Assembly (NCBI RefSeq): GCF_900176275.1
Contig: NZ_FWXD01000016.1
Coordinates: forward strand, 31,457 to 95,456
Length of the DNA stretch: 64,000 nucleotides
Direction: 5' to 3'
From: Andreprevotia lacus DSM 23236
GTDB lineage: Bacteria > Pseudomonadota > Gammaproteobacteria > Burkholderiales > Chitinibacteraceae
Every line of letters begins with the position of its first letter. The first letter of the stretch is position 1. The translations under genes and the position numbers were made by a program. Of the stretch, positions 32,426 through 40,255 are shown piece by piece. Below the pieces are notes generated by a model, which did not search any database, was not told where the DNA came from, and was given only the letters and a program-made list of their open reading frames with translations.

Positions 32426-32447
32426 ATTACACACAAAACAGTGTAAT
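32426..32447 (+). promoter_or_regulatory. 22-bp operator-like site 7 upstream of the small gene at 32489
   Basis: On the plus strand: ATTACACAC, AAAAC, AGTGTAAT, a nearly perfect 7-bp dyad (ATTACAC/GTGTAAT). A TATAAG box follows at about 32454. Confidence 0.6.
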
Positions 32448-32488
32448 CATGGGTATAAGCAACCCACAGGCCACAAGGACCCCAGCCG

Positions 32489-32722
32489 TTGAACACCATT
32501 CACAAAGAAGCCGTCTTCGCCCAGATCAAGGCGCTGGTGGCCCGCCGCTACGCCACCAGCAGCCGGGCCGAACGCGGGCAATACATGGCTCGGCTCAAAC
32601 GCAACGTGCTCGGCATCGCGCACGACCCCACCAAACTCGCCCGCGCGCATGCGGTGTTTGCGGGGATGTTGGGGGAGGAAGCCGGGGCACATGAATTGCA
32701 TGACCCTGCTAACTCGGGCTGA
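32489..32722 (+). CDS. Small basic protein with operator site, unknown
   Basis: A 77-residue protein from a TTG start, with AAGGA 9 bases upstream. It begins MNTIHKEAVFAQIKALVARR and continues YATSSRAERGQYMARLKRNV and HDPTKLARAHAVFAGMLGEE; basic and helical, so nucleic-acid binding is possible. It is divergent from the phage early operon with about 390 bases between starts, and site 7 lies just upstream. A regulator would be expected in this position of a phage, but no clear HTH is seen. Confidence 0.55.
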   Translation: MNTIHKEAVFAQIKALVARRYATSSRAERGQYMARLKRNVLGIAHDPTKLARAHAVFAGMLGEEAGAHELHDPANSG

Positions 32723-32879
32723 CTAAGCAATGCGGACATCAGCCCAAGGGGCAACAGCGAGAAGACCAAGCCCCGCAGTAACGCGTTCACAAAGGTGAAT
32801 TGGCCAAGGCTGTGCAGATTTGGGAAGATGCACGATTGTAACCAAGCCACGGCTTGGGGGATCGCTTCCCATCTAAAGG

Positions 32880-32989
32880 ACGCGGGACGAGTGATCAGAC
32901 TGGATGTACTGATCAAAGCTGAAGACGGGGTGTGGCGCGTTGCAAGCGCCTTGGCCAATAGCAAGTTTTTTGATGAAGGGTGCTGCTAG
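32880..32989 (+). pseudogene. Fragment homologous to the 3' end of the Coa1-like gene at 36089
   Basis: The translation RLDVLIKAEDGVWRVASALA matches the C-terminal RLNVLIKAEDGVWHVEKALA of the protein encoded at 36089-36451, and the DNA matches over about 100 bases with scattered substitutions. No membrane segment or start equivalent to the intact gene is present upstream. It is a truncated, diverged copy on the same strand. Confidence 0.65.
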
Positions 32990-33168
32990 AAGCGGCAGGG
33001 GCAATTTTGCAATTCAGCAACAATTCTGTCTTTAAATTGCTTGGTCTTACATTTCGATGCAAATTTATGATTGCATGCTCTGACCTAGCATTTCTACTTT
33101 AATGTAGACGGCACCGCGCTTAAATTTGATTTGAAAAATCCGGAAATCAACCAATTTAGGAAATGACC

Positions 33169-35337
33169 ATGGAAAAGCTGAAGATAAATCTAGAGCATTG
33201 CTATGGGATTCGAAAGCTAGAAACAAGCTTAGATTATTCATCTGATTCCACAGTCGCAATTTATGCTCCGAATGGAGCAATGAAAAGCTCTTTAGCAAAT
33301 ACATTTCAGGATGTGATAGATGGAAGAAAAACTCAAGACCGGATATTTCAGGATCGAAGCACAACCAGGCTAATTTTAGATGAAAACGATTCCGAAATAG
33401 CCTCCGGCAGCATCCTAGTTCTTCGCCCTTATGAAGAAACCTTCGGCCAGAGTGAAGAAACCGCAACACTTCTCGTGAATCAGGCATTGCGCCAAGAATA
33501 TGAAGAATTGCACGCAGAAACAAACAAAATAAAAGCTGAGTTCATCAAAGCTCTTAAATCGCAATCCAAAACAAAACGAGACATAGAAAAAGAAATATCA
33601 AAAACATTCACTGCGAGCGAGGATCAGTTCTTTATTGCACTTAATCGAATAAAATACGAATTGTCGGAACAAAAAGACGCTCCACTATCCAACGTTCCAT
33701 ATGAAATATTTATGGATGAAAAGGTTCAGGATTTTTTAGCAACCAGCGACTTCAAGACGGCAATTGATGAATACGTAAAAAAATATAACGAGCTTTTGGC
33801 GGGGTCTAAATATTTCAAAAAAGGAATGTTCAATTATTACAATGCCGCCGCAGTAGCTCGTCAATTAAAAGAAAATGGATTTTTCCAAGCTCGCCACACC
33901 GTAAACTTAAACGGAGACAACCGTGTCGAAATCACATCCGAGGGCCAACTTGAAGAACTAATAAACCAAGAAAAAGAGAAAATAACAAATGATGCGGTAC
34001 TAAAGAAAAAATTTGAAACACTAGAAAAACAAATTCAGAAAAACACAACTTTGCGTGATTTTGAAGCCTATTTACAAGATCATGAAGAGCTCCTTCCCGA
34101 ATTGGCCAACCTAGCCTCTTTTAAAGAAAAGCTTTGGAAGTCCTATATCAAGTCACATTATGAATTATATGAGAAATTAGTTGAAAAAGCGCTAGCAGCA
34201 GCATCACGAAGCAAAGAAATACAAGAGCAAGCAGCGCAGGAGAGAACGCAGTGGCAACTCGTCATTGATATGTTCAACGATCGTTTCTCTGTGCCTTTTC
34301 GATTAGTAGCCAGCAATAAAATTGAAGTGACGCTAGGTCAAGAAAAAGCATTGCGCTTAGGATTTGTTTTCCTGGATGGCAATGAGGAAATTCAAGTAGG
34401 CCGTGACGCCTTGCTGCAAACTTTGAGCACAGGGGAAAGGAAAGCATTTTATGTGCTAAATATGCTTTTTGATCTTGAAGTTCGCCGCCAAAACCAGACC
34501 CACACACTAGTCGTAGTCGACGATATAGCCGATTCCTTCGACTACAAAAATAAATACGCAATAATCCAATACTTGGCAGATTTGGCAGAAGACTCTCTTT
34601 TTAAGCTTCTCATATTGACTCACAATTTTGATTTTTATCGCACGATTGAGAGCCGTGGTCTGGTTAAGCGCCCGGGTTGCTTCATGGCATCAAAAACTCA
34701 AGATGGCATTTCTCTAGAATCTGCTGTTGGCGTCAAAAACGTTTTTGTGAATGTATGGAAACCCGGATTTTTCAAAAATCCTCGAATGAAAATCGGATGC
34801 ATTCCATTTATGCGAAACCTAATTGAATATACAAAAGGTGACCACGACCCGGATTATTCACTATTAACTTCCCTTCTTCACTGGAAAATTGGATCAAATG
34901 AAATTTCAGTGAATGATTTAGATGGGGTTTATTGTCGACTTTTTGGAATTAAAAACCAATCGGCAAACAAAGACGATAAGCTACTGGACATTATTTACTC
35001 CGAAGCAAATTCTTGCTTAACGGCAGCAGACGGCATAAATTTTGAAAACAAGGTTGTATTGGCCATTGCAACGAGACTTCGAGCAGAAAAATTCATGGCC
35101 TCCAAAATCAATGACGATGCATGGCTAGCTGAAATCACATCAAATCAGACACCAGTCCTATTAAAGAAATACAAAGCGCTTTTCCCTAATGAAGCAGCAA
35201 CCATCCGAGTTTTACAACGTGTAACGCTTATGACCCCAGAAAACATCCACCTAAATTCATTTATGTATGAACCCATATTGGACATGTCAGATCAGCATCT
35301 TCGCCGGTTGTACCAAGATGTAGTCGCCTTAGCCTAA
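33169..35337 (+). CDS. Orphan ABC-type ATPase, A+T-rich, candidate anti-phage protein
   Basis: A 722-residue protein (ATG at 33169 after AGGAA). The P-loop is non-classical: IYAPNGAMKSSL at residues 31-42 instead of GxxGxGK(S/T). Long coiled coils follow (residues about 100-390, e.g. EELHAETNKIKAEFIKALKS). The ABC signature is LSTGERKAF at about 418-426, Walker B TLVVVDDIADS at about 446-456 and an H-loop-like LILTHNFDF near 483. The C-terminal 180 residues carry an unassigned effector-like region (FMRNLIEYTKGDHDPDYSLL). This order occurs in RloC/PrrC-like and other single-protein defense ATPases. The DNA is visibly much more A+T-rich than all neighbours, a sign of transfer. Confidence 0.8.
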   Translation: MEKLKINLEHCYGIRKLETSLDYSSDSTVAIYAPNGAMKSSLANTFQDVIDGRKTQDRIFQDRSTTRLILDENDSEIASGSILVLRPYEETFGQSEETATLLVNQALRQEYEELHAETNKIKAEFIKALKSQSKTKRDIEKEISKTFTASEDQFFIALNRIKYELSEQKDAPLSNVPYEIFMDEKVQDFLATSDFKTAIDEYVKKYNELLAGSKYFKKGMFNYYNAAAVARQLKENGFFQARHTVNLNGDNRVEITSEGQLEELINQEKEKITNDAVLKKKFETLEKQIQKNTTLRDFEAYLQDHEELLPELANLASFKEKLWKSYIKSHYELYEKLVEKALAAASRSKEIQEQAAQERTQWQLVIDMFNDRFSVPFRLVASNKIEVTLGQEKALRLGFVFLDGNEEIQVGRDALLQTLSTGERKAFYVLNMLFDLEVRRQNQTHTLVVVDDIADSFDYKNKYAIIQYLADLAEDSLFKLLILTHNFDFYRTIESRGLVKRPGCFMASKTQDGISLESAVGVKNVFVNVWKPGFFKNPRMKIGCIPFMRNLIEYTKGDHDPDYSLLTSLLHWKIGSNEISVNDLDGVYCRLFGIKNQSANKDDKLLDIIYSEANSCLTAADGINFENKVVLAIATRLRAEKFMASKINDDAWLAEITSNQTPVLLKKYKALFPNEAATIRVLQRVTLMTPENIHLNSFMYEPILDMSDQHLRRLYQDVVALA

Positions 35338-35682
35338 AAAGCTGCACTTTGATTGGAGCTCACCACGCGGAGAGCCAGTAGGCCGGGACAAGGGTGCCTC
35401 TGCGCGTAGCCCGTCAAAGCGAATTGCCCCGCACCTCAGGCACAAGGCTGTCAACACGTTGATGGGATGAAGTGAATGCAATGTGGCGCAACGCTGCCAG
35501 AACGGTGACGGGATGAACGCGTGCCATACGGCCGCAATTAGCGTTGCTCATTGCACCCTGCGCGGTGCGGGCACCACGGCGCGGGGGACGGGCAGGTGCA
35601 ACAAGACCGTAACCATTTGATTGTTTTGCTTTTTACAGCATTTATTGCGATGCTGATGACTCCTTAACGATGGAGTAAGACC
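35338..35682. other. Intergenic stretch with a REP-like repeat
   Basis: About 345 bases after the A+T-rich gene. A family B half-site (GCTCATTGCACCCTGCGCGG) lies near 35545-35565. A+T content rises near 35610-35660, just before the small gene at 35683. No gene is supported. Confidence 0.5.
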
Positions 35683-35952
35683 ATGCCCGGTGAATTTCAG
35701 CCCTTCGGCTTCTTCAATGTCGACCCCAAGGGTAACGTGACGGTGTTCAACCTGAGCCTGGTGCGCCGCATCACCGAAGGCCCGACCGTGGACAGCCACC
35801 CCACCACCTTTCTGTGGTTCAGCGAGACCGACAAGGTGCAGGTCAAGGCCACCATGCAGCAGATCAGGCACCAGTTCTCGGTTCCCGGCATCAACCCGCT
35901 GCCGGTGCCGGGCGTGACGACCAGCGCGGCAGATTTGGGGAAGGCGTTTTAA
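35683..35952 (+). CDS. Small soluble protein, unknown
   Basis: An 89-residue protein with GGAGTAAG before the ATG. It begins MPGEFQPFGFFNVDPKGNVT and has strand-like VTVFNLSLVRRITEG and TTFLWFSETDKVQVKATMQQ, then a Pro/Gly-rich tail. Probably an all-beta or mixed small domain. No signal or membrane segment. Function unknown; it stands between the ATPase and the Coa1-like gene, all in the same direction. Confidence 0.65.
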   Translation: MPGEFQPFGFFNVDPKGNVTVFNLSLVRRITEGPTVDSHPTTFLWFSETDKVQVKATMQQIRHQFSVPGINPLPVPGVTTSAADLGKAF

Positions 35953-36088
35953 GCGCTGTGAGATGCAATGCCCAAGCCCTGTGGACTTGGGCAAACACCG
36001 GGCCGGCGATGTGTTCTGCCGCGTTGTAGCGGCTCATTCGGCAAGATGCAAAGCTTGTGTACAAATCCAAGGTTTCGGCGGTTTTTCC

Positions 36089-36451
36089 ATGATGCGCAAG
36101 TTTCTCAAGTGGTTATGCGCGGCCACCCTGTTGGGCATGATCATTATCGGGGTGAGCTATGTAGGCGTGCGGCATACAGACGCATACCGCTGCGCAGAGC
36201 AGTTTGCGCTGCATGCGCCCGAGGTGCGCAACACGCTCGGCGCGCCCGAGGGGCTCAGGCTGATCAGCTTTTCTGCCGAAACCATGAATGGCCGGGGCAA
36301 AGGGGAGTTCGCTTTTCAGCTGGAACACGCAGAACGGACAATCCGGCTGAATGTACTGATCAAGGCTGAAGACGGCGTATGGCATGTTGAAAAGGCCCTG
36401 GCTGATGACAAGGTGCTTTTTCAGGAAGGCGTTCGCAGCCCCGGCGCATAG
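36089..36451 (+). CDS. Coa1-like small membrane-anchored protein
   Basis: A 120-residue protein starting MMRKFLKWLCAATLLGMIII, with one N-terminal membrane helix and a periplasmic domain (HTDAYRCAEQFALHAPEVRN; GKGEFAFQLEHAERTIRLNV; IKAEDGVWHVEKALADD). The anchor plus a domain with a conserved G-x-(A/G)-x-(V/F)...W-x-(V/L) pattern resembles the Coa1-like family (cytochrome oxidase assembly protein 1-like), in which many bacterial members have no known role. A diverged copy of its last third lies at 32880-32989, on the other side of the ATPase gene. Confidence 0.6.
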   Translation: MMRKFLKWLCAATLLGMIIIGVSYVGVRHTDAYRCAEQFALHAPEVRNTLGAPEGLRLISFSAETMNGRGKGEFAFQLEHAERTIRLNVLIKAEDGVWHVEKALADDKVLFQEGVRSPGA

Positions 36452-36478
36452 AGCATAGAGCGCGCGGCGCAGCAGGGC

Positions 36479-36572
36479 GTAGGGCGTCAATGAACGCAGC
36501 GAATTGCGCCGCACCCCGGTGGAGCATATGGTCACGGCCATCGCGCGGGGTGCAACGCGCAGGGCGCATTGG
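36479..36572. repeat. Family B REP-like repeats
   Basis: GTAGGGCGTCAATGAACGCA with GCGAATTGCGCCGCAC, followed by GGGGTGCAACGCGCAGGGCG and a CATTGGCGC half-site. They occupy the gap before the gene at 36670. Confidence 0.65.
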
Positions 36573-36669
36573 CGCGTGCGCAATACACCAGCTGGCTGGT
36601 GCAAGCCCATGGCACAATTCGCGATGCGAATGACTCCCTTGGGCTGGCCCCGAACGGCTGCAGGCACAC

Positions 36670-37185
36670 ATGACCATCCCCACCTGGCAAACCGCACAGC
36701 ACCTGCTGGCTGACTTTGATGGCGCCGCCACAGAGATCTTCCTCATTGGCCTGCCGATCTCGCAGCTGCCTGCAGTCATTGCGGTGCTCTCTGCCTTGCC
36801 GGCGCTGGAAGTGCTTGCCCATGCGGGCGAAACACTTGCAACCGGCAGCCCGTTTGATCGCCAGTGGCAAGCCCGGCTCGAGTCCATACCAAGCCATGCT
36901 TGCCAGCATGCATTGCGCTCGGCGTGCGGTTCAGCACAACACTTGCAGATTTACCTCTGGCTAGACCCCGGCGAAGGATGGCTCGAACTGGAGCTGGTGT
37001 TCTGGAACGACATGACCTTTCCCGCAGGCTTGTGCATCGACGAGTACGAACAGCGCCTGCAAGCCCTGTGCGCCATCGTGGAGCAATGCCGCAGCGGCGT
37101 GCCGGGCACAAGCTGCATCCTCACTGCCGAGCACAACGGGCCGACCTCCGAGCTGGAAAAGCATGTGCACGCAGTCAGATGGTGA
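36670..37185 (+). CDS. Soluble acidic protein, unknown
   Basis: A 171-residue protein starting MTIPTWQTAQHLLADFDGAA. It has an alternating helix/strand pattern (EIFLIGLPISQLPAVIAVLS; LQIYLWLDPGEGWLELELVF) and a C-terminal SCILTAEHNGPTSELEKHVH. No signal, membrane helix or catalytic motif is seen. Size and acidity resemble immunity-type proteins, but there is no toxin next to it. REP-like repeats lie on both sides. Confidence 0.6.
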   Translation: MTIPTWQTAQHLLADFDGAATEIFLIGLPISQLPAVIAVLSALPALEVLAHAGETLATGSPFDRQWQARLESIPSHACQHALRSACGSAQHLQIYLWLDPGEGWLELELVFWNDMTFPAGLCIDEYEQRLQALCAIVEQCRSGVPGTSCILTAEHNGPTSELEKHVHAVRW

Positions 37186-37217
37186 ACGCACATTTTTGCG
37201 TACACGCTGCGAGTAGC

Positions 37218-37310
37218 GCGCAGGGCGCATTGGCGCAGCGTAATGCGCCGCAGTGGCTGTTGGCCGGGGCAGACAGATGGCGCAATTCGCTACGCTCATT
37301 GCCCCCTACA
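37218..37310. repeat. Pair of inverted family B repeats
   Basis: GCAGGGCGCATTGGCGCAGC and, in opposite orientation about 60 bases later, GCGCAATTCGCTACGCTCAT with TGCCCCCTAC. The pair could form a long hairpin between convergent genes. Confidence 0.65.
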
Positions 37311-37383
37311 GCTGTGGCGCAGTGCCGTCTTGCCTTGGGGCCGCGTCGCCATTCAGCAGCACCACCAGCCAGCCAGCAATGCA

Positions 37384-38181
37384 CTACGCCCCCAGCACCG
37401 CCAGCAAATGCGTAAAGAAGCGCTGGTCTGCCTCACTGCGCGCGGGGGTGTTGTAAGGGCGCGATAGCGCGACGTTGTCCAGCAGCAGCCGGGCGGCAGA
37501 TACGTAAGACGCGTATTGATCACTGGGCAAACGTGGCGGCGGGGCCGGCTGGCCGGCGATGCGAAAGCCGTAGATCGCGTGGTACATCTGGAAGGAATAG
37601 GTCATCAACTCGCCGTCATCCATGCCTGCCGTGGCCGCCTGCCATTGATCGACAAAGGCCGCGGGCGCATCGCGCGGCGGGAAGTGCGAAGTGAGCGCAG
37701 CGCCGATTTCTTCCATGCCGTCATGGTTCAAATCCACCGTGTAGCCCACGGGCAGCAGCAGGTTGGCAGCGCCTTCGTCGCTCAATTCGCCCGGCCGGAT
37801 CGGCGCAGCCAGACTGTGGCTCAGGCGCACCGCATCCAGCGCTTGCGGCGACAGCGACTGCAAAAACGCACGCGGATTGGCCATGGCCTGGCTGCTGTAG
37901 GCACGGTTGAGCACCTCGGCGTAAATGCGCTGGGTGGCGATATCGATGCCGCGCATGGCAAAACTGTCGCTTTGCGCCTCGCCCAGCTCGCCCTGCAGCG
38001 CTTGCACTGCCGCCGCCGGGTCGGCCCCGGCAGTGCTTGCCGCCGCATTGCGCTGGTGGGCGGCAAGAAAGGCTTGATAGAAATCCTGATCGGGGGTTCT
38101 GGTGCCCAGCTGCCGGCGCACGCTCGGGCTGCTGCTGGCCGGTGCGCCCCCGCTTGCGGGCGCTATTTCCGTGTGGCTCAT
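37384..38181 (-). CDS. Unknown protein with a disordered N-terminus
   Basis: A 265-residue protein starting MSHTEIAPASGGAPASSSPS with GGGAG upstream. The first 35 residues are disordered; then helices follow (QDFYQAFLAAHQRNAAASTA; AVQALQGELGEAQSDSFAMR; IYAEVLNRAYSSQAMANPRA), and a segment LPVGYTVDLNHDGMEEIGAA that resembles an EF-hand-like Asp-rich calcium loop (DLNHDGMEE). The C-terminal part is Pro-rich and helical. No signal peptide is seen. Function unknown; standing alone on the minus strand. Confidence 0.6.
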   Translation of the reverse strand: MSHTEIAPASGGAPASSSPSVRRQLGTRTPDQDFYQAFLAAHQRNAAASTAGADPAAAVQALQGELGEAQSDSFAMRGIDIATQRIYAEVLNRAYSSQAMANPRAFLQSLSPQALDAVRLSHSLAAPIRPGELSDEGAANLLLPVGYTVDLNHDGMEEIGAALTSHFPPRDAPAAFVDQWQAATAGMDDGELMTYSFQMYHAIYGFRIAGQPAPPPRLPSDQYASYVSAARLLLDNVALSRPYNTPARSEADQRFFTHLLAVLGA

Positions 38182-38264
38182 CTTGATCTCCCGGTGATTG
38201 CGCAGGCCCCTGCGGACTGCGAACATACGGGAGGGTGTGCAAGTTTTGGGCCAGGCCGGGGGCG

Positions 38265-38410
38265 CACCAGCGCAAGTGTAATGCGCAGCAGTGGCAGTTG
38301 GCCGGGGCAAATCGCTGGCGCAATTCGCAGCGCTCATTGCACCCTACGTTCCTGCATGCCACGACCATTCAGCGCGTAGGGTGCATTAGCGCAGCGTATT
38401 GCGCCGTCAT
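38265..38410. repeat. Cluster of family B repeats in alternating orientation
   Basis: Half-sites near 38275-38300 (AAGTGTAATGCGCAGCAGTG), 38313-38346 (GGCGCAATTCGCAGCGCTCA, TTGCACCCTAC) and 38376-38408 (CGTAGGGTGCATTAGCGCAG, TATTGCGCCG). They lie upstream of the gene at 37384-38181. Confidence 0.65.
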
Positions 38411-38451
38411 GACCAAGGGCTGGTGCAAACTTTTAGCGCATTGCACGTTAT

Positions 38452-38826
38452 TTATTGCGCCGTGCGCACAATGCGGCAATCGCAGCCCGCCTTGCCACGT
38501 TCGGCCCCGGCAATGCACACCACGCTGGCCCTGCCGCGCCCGTCAAACATGGCGTAGTCGTGTGATGCAACGGTCATGCTGCCGTCGTTGTTGCGGGCCA
38601 GCCGGTAGTGGTTGCCCCAAGGGTCTTCACGCTTCCGGAGTTCGGCATCCGCAGTAGCGTCTTGCCCCTTGCCTGCCGCCAAGTCACGGCACATTGAGTA
38701 AGTTTGCGACGTTGCCGCCCTCAACCGCTCTTTCAGCAAAACGGGCACGATAAAATACGCCAGCAGCCCGATGGCGGCGACAGCAATCAGCGACTTGGTG
38801 TACGTGGATATCAAGCCCTGCCCCAT
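38452..38826 (-). CDS. Membrane-anchored protein with a pseudopilin GspG-like C-terminal motif
   Basis: A 124-residue protein starting MGQGLISTYTKSLIAVAAIG. One N-terminal membrane helix (IAVAAIGLLAYFIVPVLL), then charged KERLRAATSQTYSMC and KREDPWGNHYRLARNNDG. The DPWGN-Y block is the hallmark of the C-terminal domain of GspG-type pseudopilins. The prepilin cleavage motif is absent. It starts 8 bases after the stop of the LprI-like gene, so the two are co-transcribed. Role unknown. Confidence 0.65.
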   Translation of the reverse strand: MGQGLISTYTKSLIAVAAIGLLAYFIVPVLLKERLRAATSQTYSMCRDLAAGKGQDATADAELRKREDPWGNHYRLARNNDGSMTVASHDYAMFDGRGRASVVCIAGAERGKAGCDCRIVRTAQ

Positions 38827-38833
38827 CCCCCGC

Positions 38834-39910
38834 TCAGGGCACCGTGTAATTGCTGCAATCGGGCAATGGGCGATCCGGCGTGTACGCGCGCGGCTGGCCG
38901 CCGAGCTGGAAGATGCGCTTGAAACTGCAGCGCTGATTGGCCACGGTGACCAGATCACGCTTGCGCAGCGGTAGTGCGGCCAGCGAGTCCTGATCGCGCG
39001 AGACCTTGCCTGGATAGCTGGTCGCCTCTGTCTGGTAGACCAGCCGCGGCGGGCCGGCCTTCACGCGCGGGTCCAGCCCCAGCTGCCCGTCAAATTCGTA
39101 CTCGTCATGGCATGCGCCACGCCGCTGGCGCATATCGCGCTCCGAAAAACAGGCGCGTATCAATATCGACCCCGTCGTGGGAACGGACAATACCGGATGG
39201 CTGCGCAAGGCCGCGCCATTGCGGCTGATTTCAAATAGCTGCAGCGCCGCCGCCTGCCCGCCCCCACCAGAATAGGACGCACTCACATGGTATTCCGCGC
39301 CCACCAGCAGCGTATCGCCATCGGCCAGCCGCAGCAGTGTGGGCCATAGCGTGATGCCCTGATCCACCCCGTCCGTTTGGGCCGGCGGCAGCGCAAAGCG
39401 GTAGCTGGCGGCGTTGGCCCCGGCAATGTCGATCTGCATGAAAGGCGGCGTATCGGCTTGTGCCGCCACAATCTGCACGCAAATATGCTGGTCGACGGTG
39501 CAGCCTTTGTCCACGCCGGGGGTAGGCTTGCCCGAATCTGGCGCATTCAGCCCTTCCAGCCGATTGCCGGCCAGATCGGTTTCCACGATGGACGATGCCT
39601 TGGCCAGCGCCGCCAGCCGCTCGCGGTAGCGCGCTAACAGGCAGGGTGCATCGGCGCCACATTCGTCACGGCGCCTTAACCATTGCCGTTGCGCTGCCTT
39701 GAGCACCGCCGGGGCCGGGGCAATGGCCAGCGCTTTGCGCCAGACCTGGGCGAGGTCTTGATCCATTTGCGATAGCGGGCCATCGGCACAAATGGCCTTT
39801 TCGGTGGCGGTGGCCGCTTTGGCGCAATCAAAGCTGGCCGCCCGCGCAGGCGCAAATGCCAGAAGGAGGATGCAGGCACTCAGCAATGGTGGGAGCAGGC
39901 AAAGGCGCAT
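38834..39910 (-). CDS. Secreted protein with N-terminal LprI-like (DUF1311) domain
   Basis: A 358-residue protein starting MRLCLLPPLLSACILLLAFA with a signal peptide ending PARAA. Residues about 26-100 match the LprI-like fold: FDCAKAATATEKAICADGPL, SQMDQDLAQVWRKALA, AAQRQWLRRRDECGADAPCL, with four Cys. The remaining 250 residues are a beta-rich domain with several Cys and GGGG or TTG turns (HVSASYSGGGGQAAALQLFE), unknown to me. LprI family members can inhibit lysozyme in mycobacteria; that role is not proven for proteobacteria. It precedes the GspG-like gene in an operon. Confidence 0.7.
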   Translation of the reverse strand: MRLCLLPPLLSACILLLAFAPARAASFDCAKAATATEKAICADGPLSQMDQDLAQVWRKALAIAPAPAVLKAAQRQWLRRRDECGADAPCLLARYRERLAALAKASSIVETDLAGNRLEGLNAPDSGKPTPGVDKGCTVDQHICVQIVAAQADTPPFMQIDIAGANAASYRFALPPAQTDGVDQGITLWPTLLRLADGDTLLVGAEYHVSASYSGGGGQAAALQLFEISRNGAALRSHPVLSVPTTGSILIRACFSERDMRQRRGACHDEYEFDGQLGLDPRVKAGPPRLVYQTEATSYPGKVSRDQDSLAALPLRKRDLVTVANQRCSFKRIFQLGGQPRAYTPDRPLPDCSNYTVP

Positions 39911-40255
39911 GGCAGGTCACGGTGGCGTTGTGCAGGCAATACTGCGGTGCCCAGCATGCCACAGCCCGGCAGCAGGCGCTCGCTGCAGGGGATATCCGGC
40001 TCGTCGCTGGCTGCAAGCCACTCGCCCCCTGTCGCAGCGTGCTGCTGCACACGGGGCAATGGCCCTGATCCCGGCGTACATCTGCCGCTGATGCCTGAAC
40101 ATCTGACTTGGCATTTCTCAAATCTATTGTTGTACGTCAGCAACGCCCTTGCATTTGCGTAATCAATTGCCCGCACTTCAGGCAACAGATTGGCTACCCT
40201 GATGACATCGACATGCCCCCTTGGCTGCACGCACACGTGCCTGAAAGGATCCCCA
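39911..40255. other. Intergenic stretch between divergent genes
   Basis: About 345 bases holding the promoters of the secreted LprI-like gene (minus) and the large membrane protein (plus). The A+T-richest stretch is near 40105-40145. No repeat family or RNA gene is recognised. Confidence 0.5.
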
